From contig CM021316.1 of the NCBI GenBank assembly GCA_010645155.1, positions 6,604,288 through 6,668,287 on the forward strand: a stretch of 64,000 nt of DNA. Direction: 5' to 3'. This DNA comes from Tigriopus japonicus. Taxonomy: Eukaryota > Arthropoda > Copepoda > Harpacticoida > Harpacticidae. The translations under genes were made by a program, and so were the position numbers. Shown here one piece after another: positions 35,706 to 45,510 of the stretch (positions within the stretch are counted from its first letter, which is position 1; every line of letters begins with the position of its first letter). A model generated the notes under the pieces. That model saw nothing but the letters and a program-made list of their open reading frames with translations. It did not search any database and was not told the DNA's origin.

Positions 35706-37020
35706 TGATTTTCATCATGAGCGACAGTATAATAACAAGGAGAAATACTGTACAGACAGCTTGCAGAAGCTAAGGGTTCATGTTCTCTGCCTTTGAAATA
35801 CTCCTTTCATCAAACTCATCTTTACTTTGATTGAGACGAGGTCAAGTTCGAACGCATTTCTGTGCGGACAGCCCAGAACAAAATTGGGGTCCTTTAACGA
35901 ACAGCTGACTGGGAGGTCACAGTACATAAAACTGGGAGGTCACCTTACTAATACAGCTCCCAAAATTGCACTCTGACACAAAAGTTTGACCTATTTTTGA
36001 GCTTCTCAATGTTTATTGGACACATAAGAACTGAAATCCTGCTTAATAATACTCAAAAGTTGCACGTTATTTCTATTTTACTGGTTCCGCTTAAAGGACT
36101 CGGTAGATAAGCTGCCTTTTAAACATTTGAATGTGTGCAATTAACATTCGAGCTCGTATACTCAAGCTATTTCGTCTAAAAAACTAGCCTCAGAGCTTGT
36201 GATGACACTCGGCAGATCTAAAACGAATATGGGGGAAATTTTGAGAGTCCAGTCATACCTTCCAAGGATTTAAAGCCGATTGATTTGTTATTTGCAGTTT
36301 CTTAGAGTGAATTTGCGACTTGGACCTCCTAACCAAAAACTTTTGAGTAAATGAGTCCATTATTGATGTTTAAGATTAGATTAAGATTAGATTTAAGAAT
36401 GTTTTAAGGCAAAAATTTTCATGTCCAATTTCATTGCCCCAGAGTCAAAACCTAAAGCCAACAAGAATAACGTAGCTTAAACTAAGCGATCTCGATTCCA
36501 CCTTCTTGGAACCAATAAGTCAATCTCCATCAAGGTTTATTGTATGGACCCGTCGGTATGGTTTTCAAGTTCTTGGGTAATCGATTCAGGCGAGAAGTAA
36601 AGCCCCTTGCCACATGCACAACACTTGTCAAAATCAAAGCGTATGTTTGTTATTGGTCTTGTTTTCTTCGCTCGATCAGAAAAAAATCCCCAATGCTCCA
36701 TCAAGGACAGGGATGGGCCCAGTCTTCTCAACGAATCACGCATTTTCCGACACATTTTATGGGCATTTGTCAGTACATACGTAAGTAGGATCTTTTTGAT
36801 GAATGTTTTCCATCCTATCGTTCTCTATGCTTTTACTTGACCGTCTCTGAAATAGGAAACCATCGCTAACATTAATTCATAACTGGGGCCTGGAACTATA
36901 TTTTTGTTAAGTAGAAACAAATACATTTTAGGCAGAAAAAAAATCAGGAAAATTTGAGCAAAATAAATGAATGGTCAATGCAGAATAGAGCTTAAACAAA
37001 ATGAACCAAATATACCATAA
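35706..37020. other. no recognised gene
   Basis: AT-rich. Around 36105-36180 (GATAAGCTGCCTTTTAAAC ... ATACTCAAGCTATTT) is another copy of the dispersed repeat described at 37.7 and 44.5 kb. A minus-strand frame at 36537-36755 (72 codons with CCACGKG) has no family I recognise. Confidence 0.4.
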
Positions 37021-37165
37021 AGTCTGGGTGGATGAGGTATAGCGTAGTGCGGAGTGCATCGGTTTGTCTTGCAGACAACTAAGGTTCGATCCCAGCTGAA
37101 TGCCACCATATATGCTATATAACCTTATAACACCCTGTATCATTGATGTACCGACTCCTTAAAAA
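37021..37165 (+). repeat. tRNA-derived SINE-like sequence
   Basis: A B box, GGTTCGATCCC, lies at 37083-37093, about 35 bp after an A-box-like stretch (TATAGCGTAGTGCGG, 37039-37053). The downstream part does not fold as a tRNA and ends in an A-rich tail (AAAAAACAAACAAAC). This spacing and tail fit a tRNA-derived SINE. No second copy was seen in the window. Confidence 0.5.
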
Positions 37166-37321
37166 ACAAACAAACAATACCAAAATGTCTACAAAGAGAA
37201 ATTTAACTAAAGTTAACATTAATAACCAAAAATAAAGTCATTTACGCAAAAAAAACTGCGCCATCTATTGAGGCAAATTGAAAACTCTTGTAAATCAGTT
37301 AAGTGTGAAGTGTGCCTTCAC

Positions 37322-37480
37322 ATAGATTTCTTGACACTGGATGGCGGACGACCGCTTGGTTGGTTGGAAAAACAGTACAATAAACCGGTTTGTGATCAAT
37401 TCCCAGGAGACTGTTCAATGTACTAATTTACCAACCAAGCGGTCGGTCGTACGACATCCAGTAGTCAAGATATCTATGGC
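37322..37480. repeat. palindromic element
   Basis: The arms (ATAGATTTCTTGACACTGGATG...GACCGCTTGGTTGG and its inverse) pair over about 48 bp around a 55-bp centre containing CAGTACAATAAACCGGTTTG. A diverged copy lies at 43281-43438. It is a small fold-back or MITE without coding capacity. Confidence 0.7.
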
Positions 37481-37699
37481 CTTCAAAACTGTTTCATGAA
37501 AAAATAATGGCGAAGTCAAAGAAATATTTTTGAATAACTGGCTTATTTTTTCAAATATTTTGTCCTTTTGAAGAAATTGACCATACAATATTTTGTCACT
37601 TTAAAGCAAATATTTTGCTTGGGCCTACTTTTAACTCTTGGTATGTTTTCTTTCAATCAACCAACAAAAGCAAAACTTAGGAGTCAAAGTAACCATACC

Positions 37700-37850
37700 C
37701 ATGCATAGTGTCAAGACATAAGCTAAGTTTGGAAGACAGCTTATGTACTAAAACTACACTTGAGCATTACCATTTTGACTATCGTTTGACAAATTCAAAG
37801 TATTTGAATTAGTACAGTCAACATCCGAGCTAGTATTGAATGTTTCAAAA
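37700..37850. repeat. dispersed repeat (AGCTTATGTACTAAA...CTTGAGCAT type)
   Basis: Sequence with ACAGCTTATGTACTAAAACTACACTTGAGCATT followed by AATTAGTACAGTCAACATCCGA. Related copies are near 36105, 43445-43560, 44560-44690 and 45800-46000. The family structure is not resolved. Confidence 0.5.
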
Positions 37851-37912
37851 TGCTCATTTTCGAGCTTCATACTAAAAATGAATGAAATCAACAACAAAAT
37901 TGCCCAATCGGA

Positions 37913-38083
37913 GCAAAGAGGAGAGTATATGGATGCTATGTAGATTTTTCCAAAGCATTCGACAGGGTGGACCGAACGCGGTTATTCTCCAAACTCCAAC
38001 TATGGGGAATTCCGCGTTCCATCTGTGTCCTGCTTGCGGACATCTACGCGGGACTCAGATGCTCCATTCGATCTGGTGAGGAT
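37913..38083 (+). pseudogene. LINE reverse transcriptase, upstream part (palm motif A)
   Basis: 57 codons in frame include GCYVDFSKAFDRVDRTRLFS and LWGIPRSICVLLADIYAG, matching motif A (xxDFxKAFDxV) and the following block of LINE reverse transcriptases. The frame ends at an inserted element; the same reading resumes at 40618. Upstream sequence is missing, so the copy is 5' truncated. Confidence 0.85.
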
Positions 38084-40157
38084 TAGAGCTCTATATTAGA
38101 AAGAGTACAATCATATCCAACGTCATCTAGTTGATTTGGCTCGCAACTGCTCGCCGTTCCCAAAACAATGCAGAAGTACCCTCTAAGCTGAACAACTTTT
38201 CCAAAATATGAGAACAAATTAACAACCTTTGAGAAAGTAAAGGGCCTAGAACCTTAATGAAGGGGTCCAAAATGACCTATTAGTGTGTTTCAAATGATTC
38301 AAAGCTGAATTACTTGTAAAATTAAGTTTAAAACCTAAAAGACCAAGAGAAAAATGAATATCTCACCCCTCACTCTGATCAATGCTTTTCAGAGAAAACG
38401 TTCGCAATCAGGGCTCCTACCATAAAAATGTGTCAGATAGAACATTGATAGAGAGGAGAATGTTGAGTTTTCCTTTCTTCACCTTTCAACCCTGAAATTT
38501 TGAGTCAAGTCCTCCTTGTTTGTTCGCTAGGCTCAGTGTGGAGAGCGAGAGCGAGAGAGAGCGAGCGAGCGAGAGAGAGAGCGAGAAAGCTGGTCCGGCC
38601 CAGCAATCCTATCAGTTCCCTTCCTAACAAGTGCCAGTGGGCAAGCTGGGCCAGGAACCTCTCACCACAGGACGCGAACTTCAGCAGACGCGAAGCCCAA
38701 TGAGGCCCTTAAAACGGTGCGGCTCTGCAGTGAATTTGAATGAAATTGCCAAAAGACGATAGAGTAAGGTGTTTGATAGCAAACATCACTACAGAACAAA
38801 GTTACAGCATGAGATAGCGCTCCTTTTCCTGCCATTAATTTCTATACTGATGTTTTCTGTTCTCCGGAATTAGTCGAAACTGAGCTGCTTCAGATCAATG
38901 TCTCGCACAAAACTGAGAATGGATCTCAAGTAAACGCATGTATTACTTGAATATAATAATACCAGCTTCAGACAACGGGTTCAATTATACAGGGATGAAG
39001 TTTCATGAAAATTGAGCGTGTTTTTGGAAAGTGTGGCCCTGTTATTAACAATGAAACTTACACCCAAAGCATCCACACTCTTCCCCATAAAAACATCATT
39101 TCTAGTCATTATTTTACCGTCTGAAATGCTTAAAGTCCATTAGATGCCAAATATCAACATTTTGACAGGCCAAACCGAGAGGAAGCGCAATATTGAACAA
39201 ATTATTCATCAACTTATAGTTGAGTTGTTGATGCTTCCCTCCGAATGATTATTCATGCAGAATGAAGTAAAGAACAGATCACCTTCATGGAGCACTATAT
39301 TCTTCACTTTGATAGTGTTGTTAGGTACTTATAATCTGAAACCATTGGTATTTCAGGATAAGTAGAACAGGGTTGATAATGAGTGATGAACGTGATTTAC
39401 CCAAGAGTGGGGTTTCATTTAATTATCTCTAAGAGACAGATAAACATACCAGAATGATGTTTAGACAATTTATTCACTGATTTATTATGAAATATTGAAT
39501 ATTGAGTCCATAACACTCGCCTATCGTTCAGTCCATAGGGCCTCATTGGGCTCTCAAAAACAACAACAAACAGCTGTCTTCGCATCCTCTTCTGTAAGTA
39601 TATCCATGGCTGGGCAAGCCATCTGAAGCTAGCAAGCATTTGACTGCACTCCCCTGCTGGCCACCACCATCCTGTGATCTTGCATATCAATGGGTAGGTG
39701 GGCAAGTTTAAATTGCAGTCAGGGGTGAAGTCAAGAGAGGAAGAAAATTCCCTGTGCTCTTTCTCAGCAATGACCATGACAGCCAAGCACAAGAGGGAAG
39801 AGAATTCAGCAGCCCTGCGATTTCATTTCCAATCAGATTGTTGCCATCACCACTTGCATCGATATGTCCAAGGGGATAGATTTTCATTCTCTTAATGTCT
39901 TTTAAAGTTTTAAACCTAATTTTACAGGCAATTCAGCTTTCAATCATTTGAAACACACTAATAGTTCATTTTGGACCCCTTCATAAGGGTTCTAGGCCCC
40001 TTAGTTTCTCAAAAGTTGCTATCTTGGTCTCATATTTTGGAAAATTTGTTCAGCTTAGAGCGTACTCTTGCATCCTTTTGGGAACGGTGAGCAGTTGCGA
40101 GCAGAATGAACTAGATGGCGTTGGATATGATTGTACTCTTTCTAATATAGAGCTCTA
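38084..40157. mobile_element. long-inverted-repeat DNA element inserted in the LINE
   Basis: A 2,074-bp element with terminal inverted repeats of about 260-285 bp (left from 38084, right up to 40157), starting TAGAGCTCTATATTAGAAAG on both strands. Its flanks are GTGAGGAT (38076-38083) and GTGAGGAC(C) (40158-40166). The 1.5-kb centre has a (GAGC)n run (38541-38588) and frames of up to 125 codons (39415-39792, minus) with no transposase motif. Long inverted repeats suggest a Mutator-like or fold-back element; the duplication length (8 or 9) is not settled. Confidence 0.75.
38541..38588. repeat. (GAGC/GA)n microsatellite
   Basis: Purine-rich run of GAGCGAGAGCGAGAGAGAGC type within the long-inverted-repeat element. 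Confidence 0.85.
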
Positions 40158-40166
40158 GTGAGGACC

Positions 40167-40608
40167 AAGAAGCACTGGAATCATGGGGTGGGTTGCTAGC
40201 AATGAGAATTTCAAGTAAGAACAATTCAATCACGTTCTACTGCAAATGAGACCTTGCATAATTTGACAAGAATACGTATTTTAATTTTCAGCCCAATCGA
40301 ACGTCGGAGTCAAAAGTTATGCTCGCTCAAAGTTCAGTGTAAATCCTACCGAGAATGAATGAACTGGCCCTTTTGTGGTAATCGTTTTACCACAAAAGGG
40401 CTAGTTCATTCATTCTATGCTCTCTTCAGTACATAAGTTTGAGAAGGCATAACTTTTCACTCCGGCGTTCGATTGGGTTGAAATTTGAAATACGTGTTCT
40501 TCTCAATGCAAGCCAGGTCTCATTTGCAGAAGAACGCAAATGGTTTGTTTCTACTGGAAATCATAATTCTCATTTCTAGCCTCCCACTCCTTGATTTCCG
40601 TGCTTCTT
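40167..40608. mobile_element. fold-back element with 9-bp duplication
   Basis: A 442-bp element that is almost entirely an inverted repeat (AAGAAGCACTGGAATCA ... inverse), with a central hairpin CTTTTGTGGTAA / TTACCACAAAAG. It is flanked by a perfect 9-bp duplication, GTGAGGACC, at 40158-40166 and 40609-40617. Long arms plus a 9-bp duplication suit Mutator-like elements. Its inner arm (CGAACGTCGGAGTCAAAAGT) resembles the arm of the fold-back at 42644-42887. Confidence 0.8.
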
Positions 40609-40617
40609 GTGAGGACC

Positions 40618-41571
40618 TATCCCCTTGCTACTTCACATCCATCGGCCTTCCGCAGGGGGATCCACTATCGCCAATCCTTTTCAACCTCTATGTATCCGAC
40701 CTGCCCGAAGCCCTTTCTCACCAAGGCCCCATCATCAACAACAATAGAATACAATACCTACAATATGCAGACGACCTGGTTCTCTTGACTGATTCAGCCG
40801 TGGAATTGCAAAATGCCATCAATGCTCTCCACGGTTATTGCCAAGAGAACGGCCTTCAAGTCAACACCATCAAGACAAAGGCCATGGTTTTCCATAAAGG
40901 TCGTCTGCCCCCCACCTCCTTCCACATCAACAATAGTCCGATTGAAATCGTCAAGTTTTTTAACTATGTCGGTTTCACCTTCACCACCCAACTCTGCTTC
41001 ACCAAACACCTCAACATCGCAATAACCAAGGCCAGGATCGGATACAGATGCAATGAACTTCCTATCAAGAATCTTCCTTTGCCAATAGTTCTTCAACTCT
41101 TCCAGACTTACATCACCCCCATCTTCCTCTACGGCCTGCACCTCTGGCTTCCCAACTCCGCCCAATCCGCCCTCAAATCCGCCGATGCCACCTTCACCAA
41201 GACACCTCTGCGTGCCCCAATATGCCAATGATGCATGGACGCATTTCCTATGCGAAACCGAACCCCTCACCATCGGGCTGGCAAGGTTAGTGTCCAACAG
41301 TGTTAGGAACCTGACCTTTCCGGAGGTGATGTCTGGACATATGCTGTCCTTTCCGGTCAAAGACTTGACAACACCATATTGTCCTTGGCCCGACATCCCT
41401 TCGGAATATTGGCGGTCACGCACCTTCGTCCGGCTTCCTGCCCAACTCCACCAAAGACGGGAACTGACGAAGGATCTGTTCAATATGACCCACCCTTTCT
41501 ACTGCAATAACCAAGATTTTCATCATCTCCCGCTACCCAACTGTATTTTTACTTTATTTTATACAACCTGA
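40618..41571 (+). pseudogene. LINE reverse transcriptase, downstream part
   Basis: The frame resumes with SPCYFTSIGLPQGDPLSPIL and the catalytic YADDLVLL, then YVGFTFTTQLCFTKHL and the C-terminal region. Near 41215 the reading shifts by one frame: 40618-41231 carries the palm and thumb, and the C-terminal part (YANDAWTHFL...SEYWRSRTFVRLPAQLHQR) is in another frame to 41571. With the two insertions upstream this copy cannot make an intact protein. The 3' end is near 41600 (ATAATATTATTATC). The long minus-strand frame 40794-41483 is a shadow. Confidence 0.88.
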
Positions 41572-41609
41572 CATGACCTTGAGTCGCGATAAACATATAA
41601 TATTATTAT

Positions 41610-42640
41610 CAAAATAATCCTTTATGTGGAATTTTCTACGTCAAATCACTCAATACCATACAAGGTTGAGTTTTTCTCTGAAAACGAGATGTATGATTTA
41701 TGTTTTGATTGAACCTGTAATTTACAAACAACACTCCTGTTGTTGCTTTTGGTCCTGTTGGAAACAACTAGCATATTATGTGCACGCAAATCAATTCCTT
41801 TCCATTCTTTAATCTGTCAAGTGTTTGATTGGAACCAATCATTGCCAATAATTGCTAGAGTGGCAAAAAAACACCAAAAAATAGCCTTGATATTTGAAAA
41901 CTGAAAAAATGAAATATTTCAAAATGGTTTGTTGAGTGCTACGTAAATAACACCTGACATGAGTATAAAATCGAGACCCGTAATTCTGACTTGATTTCTT
42001 CGTTTTTTAATCAGGCCAGGAAACCCTCAAAGGGTATTTATACTATTATAAAGGTTATCCTTGATCAGGTGCGTTGACATGCAATCTTGTTGCACAAACT
42101 GCGCTTTGACACATTGCAAAATTCAACTGATATAGTTTACCGTGAATAGATCAATAAATATATCCCTATAGTGTAAATAGTCATGCTCGAGGACAGTCTC
42201 TGTACATAAGCTGCGTTTAAAAGGCAGCTTATGTACTAAGACCACAAACTACCCCCAGACTTCTCAATTCTAGCTAAGCAGGCAGACCGCCGTGACAGTG
42301 CGGAGATCCGTGACCTCTAGATGACGCAGGCTGTATTTTCTGAATTGACTCTGAGAATCGAACTTCAAAAAGGATATTTGCGTTACAAACACGGTGGCGC
42401 ACTCTATGACATTCCTTATGAAACCATCATTTTTACCAATGTTGTTAGGTAATCCCTCATAGAGGGCGGTTTTGTCGACGTCAAAATTGAGATATCTCTA
42501 TTTTATTTATCTATGACTAAGACATAGACTTCCCTGTTGTTGGACTGCGATGACAGCTTCAAATTTTATCAACCTTGCTGCCATTAACGAGAATGTGTTT
42601 TACTGTTCAAGAGTTGGCCTTGATATCACAAAGAATTTGC
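41610..42640. other. no recognised gene
   Basis: AT-rich. A near-perfect hairpin (GTACATAAGCTGCGTTTAAA / GGCAGCTTATGTAC) lies at about 42202-42237 and matches the word family seen at 13107 and 37730. Confidence 0.45.
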
Positions 42641-42643
42641 CTC

Positions 42644-42887
42644 CCAATTTTCGCTCAATGGAACGACGGAATCAAAAGTTATGCGCACAGATCTGTGGTT
42701 ATGCGTCTTTGAAATTTAGGCAAGCGTAGGTGGAAAACGAACTCGCTCTACCTCTTGTTGCAAGATCTTGCAACAAGAGGTAGAACGAGCCAAGAACTTC
42801 TTGAACGCGTTCATTATCCGCCTACGCTTGCCTAAATTTCAAAGACGCATAACTTTTGATTCCGTCGTTCCATTGAGCGAAAATTGG
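42644..42887. repeat. fold-back (hairpin) element
   Basis: The arms 42644-42768 and 42769-42887 are inverted copies (CCAATTTTCGCTCAATGG ... CCATTGAGCGAAAATTGG) meeting at TTGCAAGATCTTGCAA. The left arm has a short insertion near 42690. The outer arm (GAACGACGGAATCAAAAGTT) resembles that of 40167-40608. No target duplication was found. Confidence 0.8.
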
Positions 42888-42990
42888 TGGACATATTTCT
42901 TGTTACGTAAAACACAGCTCCTAAAAAATATGACATATGCTCTTGAATGGGAGCAAAGATGTTAAATTCAAATATCACCACCGTCTAGGC

Positions 42991-43233
42991 TAGGAGCCGG
43001 CAACCGGTGGGCCAAGGCCCAAATTTGGGCCCAATGGTGATCGTTGGCGGCCAGGAGCTATGGAGAAAGTCCAAAATAGTGGGCCCGAGATCCATCCATA
43101 GTACTGTCCTCGTGGGTCCAAAGTAGATCGCTTATTTGTGGGCCCCTGAACCTGCCAATGCTTGTTTGGTGGGCCCCTGGCAACATGAATCAAAATTCGT
43201 GGACCTTGACCCAGAAGTGGTCGCCGACCTCTG
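42991..43233. mobile_element. hAT-like miniature element (family e)
   Basis: A 243-bp element with ends TAGGAGCCGGCAACC and, inverted, CAGAGGTCGGCGACC. It is flanked by GTCTAGGC (42983-42990) and GTCTAGGT (43234-43241), an 8-bp duplication with one change. The interior is rich in GGGCCC words, as in the copy at 48907-49127. Confidence 0.75.
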
Positions 43234-43280
43234 GTCTAGGTAATACTGTGGTCTATGACTAAGAATATGCTGGAGGATGG

Positions 43281-43438
43281 TTCAATCTCAACTACTGGAT
43301 GTCTTACAAAAAAAATATTGGTTGACAAAACAAAACAATAAACTGGTTTGAAACCAATTCCCAGAGGCCGCTCATTGTACTGTTTTACTAACCAAGTGAT
43401 CGGGCGTAAGACTTCAAATAGTCTAGATATCTATGAAT
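43281..43438. repeat. palindromic element, second copy
   Basis: Diverged copy of 37322-37480: CTACTGGATGTCTTAC ... AATAAACTGGTTTG ... CAATTCCCAGAGG ... CTAACCAAGTGATCGGGCGTAAGAC ... TAGATATCTATG. Confidence 0.65.
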
Positions 43439-43601
43439 AGCTGTTCATACTATAATTTGGTATACTTAAGTCATTTGAATTAGTGCACTTAAAATCCCAG
43501 CTTATAGATCGGATGTTAAGTGCACTAATTCAAATGGCTCAAGAATACTATTGATATGTTTGGAGTTTTCTGTGTCACCATTTTTGACTTGGAGTTTACG
43601 C

Positions 43602-44378
43602 CAGCGTTGCCAGGTCCTAAAGAAGATTTGCAACCAAAGTTCAGGTCCAAAGTTGCCTTTTGGCGGCCAAAAATGATGAAAGTTGACACTTAGCAACCTT
43701 TTGTTCTAGTTTCTAGGTTATCGATTTCAAAAAGAAATTGCATGTTTAAGTAGCACTTCTGAGCACATATTTGCAAAAAAGTGAATGGGCGCGCAATGAT
43801 GCAAATTGAAATGATGTGACGAACCAAAAGTTAATCAGGAAAAATAGTTTCGCGCAATTGAATAACGCGCAACCCAGGTATGCTTAGGTTCATGGACTTA
43901 ATTCCAATTCAATCCCTATCTAGTGGATATTTGCCTCAAATGGCGGCGCCATGTTAAACCCAGAATGGGGTTTGATGGATTGAAAATGCAGAAGATTCAA
44001 CCATGGTGAGTGATGAAAATATAAACGTATCCAAGGAATCAGATAACTTGCATTAGAAATTTTTATTCTACTGTTTTAGCGGTGAACAGACATTTTTCTT
44101 ATTTCAGATTTAAAAAAAAAAACATTTTCTCATCCCCTTCCCAAATATCATTAGTTTTATCATTATTGATGGATAAATCTTGACATGTGTTAAAAACATT
44201 GGTCTAAGCCCACTTACACCCAGTAAATTCACAATCTCCCTTTCAAGGCTAAATGATCATTGAAAATTTGGTGGCCATTTTTCCCCGGCTGTTACCTATT
44301 TTTCCCCATGTTTATTAGATTTTCAAGGTTGCTTTTTTTAGAAATTTTGACCGCCGTCGCGGCCTTTTGGCAACACTG
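43602..44378. mobile_element. hAT-like non-autonomous element (family f)
   Basis: A 777-bp element with ends CAGCGTTGCCAGG and, inverted, CAGTGTTGCCAAAAGG. It is flanked by GTTTACGC (43594-43601) and GTTTACGT (44379-44386), an 8-bp duplication with one change. No transposase frame. Confidence 0.75.
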
Positions 44379-44539
44379 GTTTACGTCCCCTGCCTTTTGA
44401 TGAGCCTAGATACGTTAAGTTTTCTGGCCCAGAGATATAAACAAGGGCCAATATCGCAACCCTGCCATAAATCATCTTGAAACACATCAGTAGAGAATAC
44501 CAAAGAATATCCATGGTTGAGAGAATAGTCTTAGCTTAG

Positions 44540-44690
44540 CCAAGGAAATTGCAAGCACATAAGCAGCCTTTTAAACGCACCTTATTATAAAGACTACACT
44601 TGAGCATGGCTTCTTTGACTTATAATGCTTTGGTATTTTTGATCCATGCAAATTAGCGTGGTTAACATCTGACTTTATGTTTGAATCCCT
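44540..44690. repeat. dispersed repeat, copy of the 37.7-kb family
   Basis: Contains CACATAAGCAGCCTTTTAAACG, GACTACACTTGAGCATGGC, ATAATGCTTTGGTATTTTTG and GTTAACATCTGAC. These blocks occur in the same order near 45,870-46,000 and, in part, at 37,700-37,850. Confidence 0.5.
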
Positions 44691-44694
44691 AATG

Positions 44695-45510
44695 CTCAAT
44701 CCCTAAAGGATGGCTCATAATTATCTAGACTACTGGATGTCTAACCACCAACATGAAAAATAGTTTTAGTATAATTGATTTTACTCGAGTATGGTTATTT
44801 CTATTGTACTTTACTCAACTTCCACTATACTTCCAAATGCCCTCATTAACTTACCTTTAGACTGAGTGTGTGCAGCAGGCAGTATCATGGGAACATAATA
44901 AAACAAAGGAGAAATTACCATTTTTCAAGTAAAATCTCAACACATGAGGTGCCATCTCCGAGTCACCGTAATCAAGCAGGATTATTGCTTCTCTGTTCTA
45001 TTGATATTTTACTAAATGTCTGGTGGACACAACCTTGTACCTCAAGAGAAATTCAAAAATTCAAAAACGTACTTTTGAGTTGGGATGTTAAATGGCTTTT
45101 TCTCGTCATTCTGTGAATAATGGATTCACTCTTCAAAAGAATATTGTCAAGTGTGGGGTTCGAACCCACGCACACATACGTGTACCAGAGCTTAAATCTG
45201 GCGCCTTAGACCGCTCGGCCAACTTGACTTCTTTCATCGAAAGCGTAATTTACTTAAAAAATTATTTAGTAACGGCAAGAAAAGGCAATTTAGTACGTGA
45301 ATATTGTAAGTAAACCACATATACCATTTTTTTTGTCCCTCTTTCAAGTGGAAAAAAACATTGCTTTAATTCGTGTTTGCTTAATTAACATCTACCTCAA
45401 TGATTAGATTGTCTACCGAGATCTGATACCAGCACCATAACCTAAATTATTTCCATTACCCAAAAGTATTTCTATTACAATTAAAAACATTAGTACTACA
45501 AGTGGTTCTT
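44695..45510. repeat. inverted segmental duplication, right copy
   Basis: Reverse-orientation counterpart of 31.8-35.7 kb, without the hAT-like insertion. At about 45430-45445 (reverse strand AATTTAGGTTATGGTGCTGG) it shows the uninterrupted target of the element at 31903-35028. Identity is patchy, so the duplication is not recent. Confidence 0.8.
45145..45228 (-). tRNA. tRNA-Leu (anticodon UAA)
   Basis: Same structure as the copies at 18612 and 35216: GTCAAGT/ACTTGAC stem, anticodon loop TTTAAGC, B box intact and discriminator A. It has one change in the variable arm (ATG for AAG). A minus-strand TTTT follows at 45138-45135. Confidence 0.95.

Noticed and set aside
36537..36755. 72-codon minus-strand frame with paired cysteines
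   Set aside because: No family recognised and no splice or start support.
40794..41483. 229-codon minus-strand frame
   Set aside because: Antisense shadow of the LINE reverse transcriptase, which has clear catalytic motifs on the plus strand.
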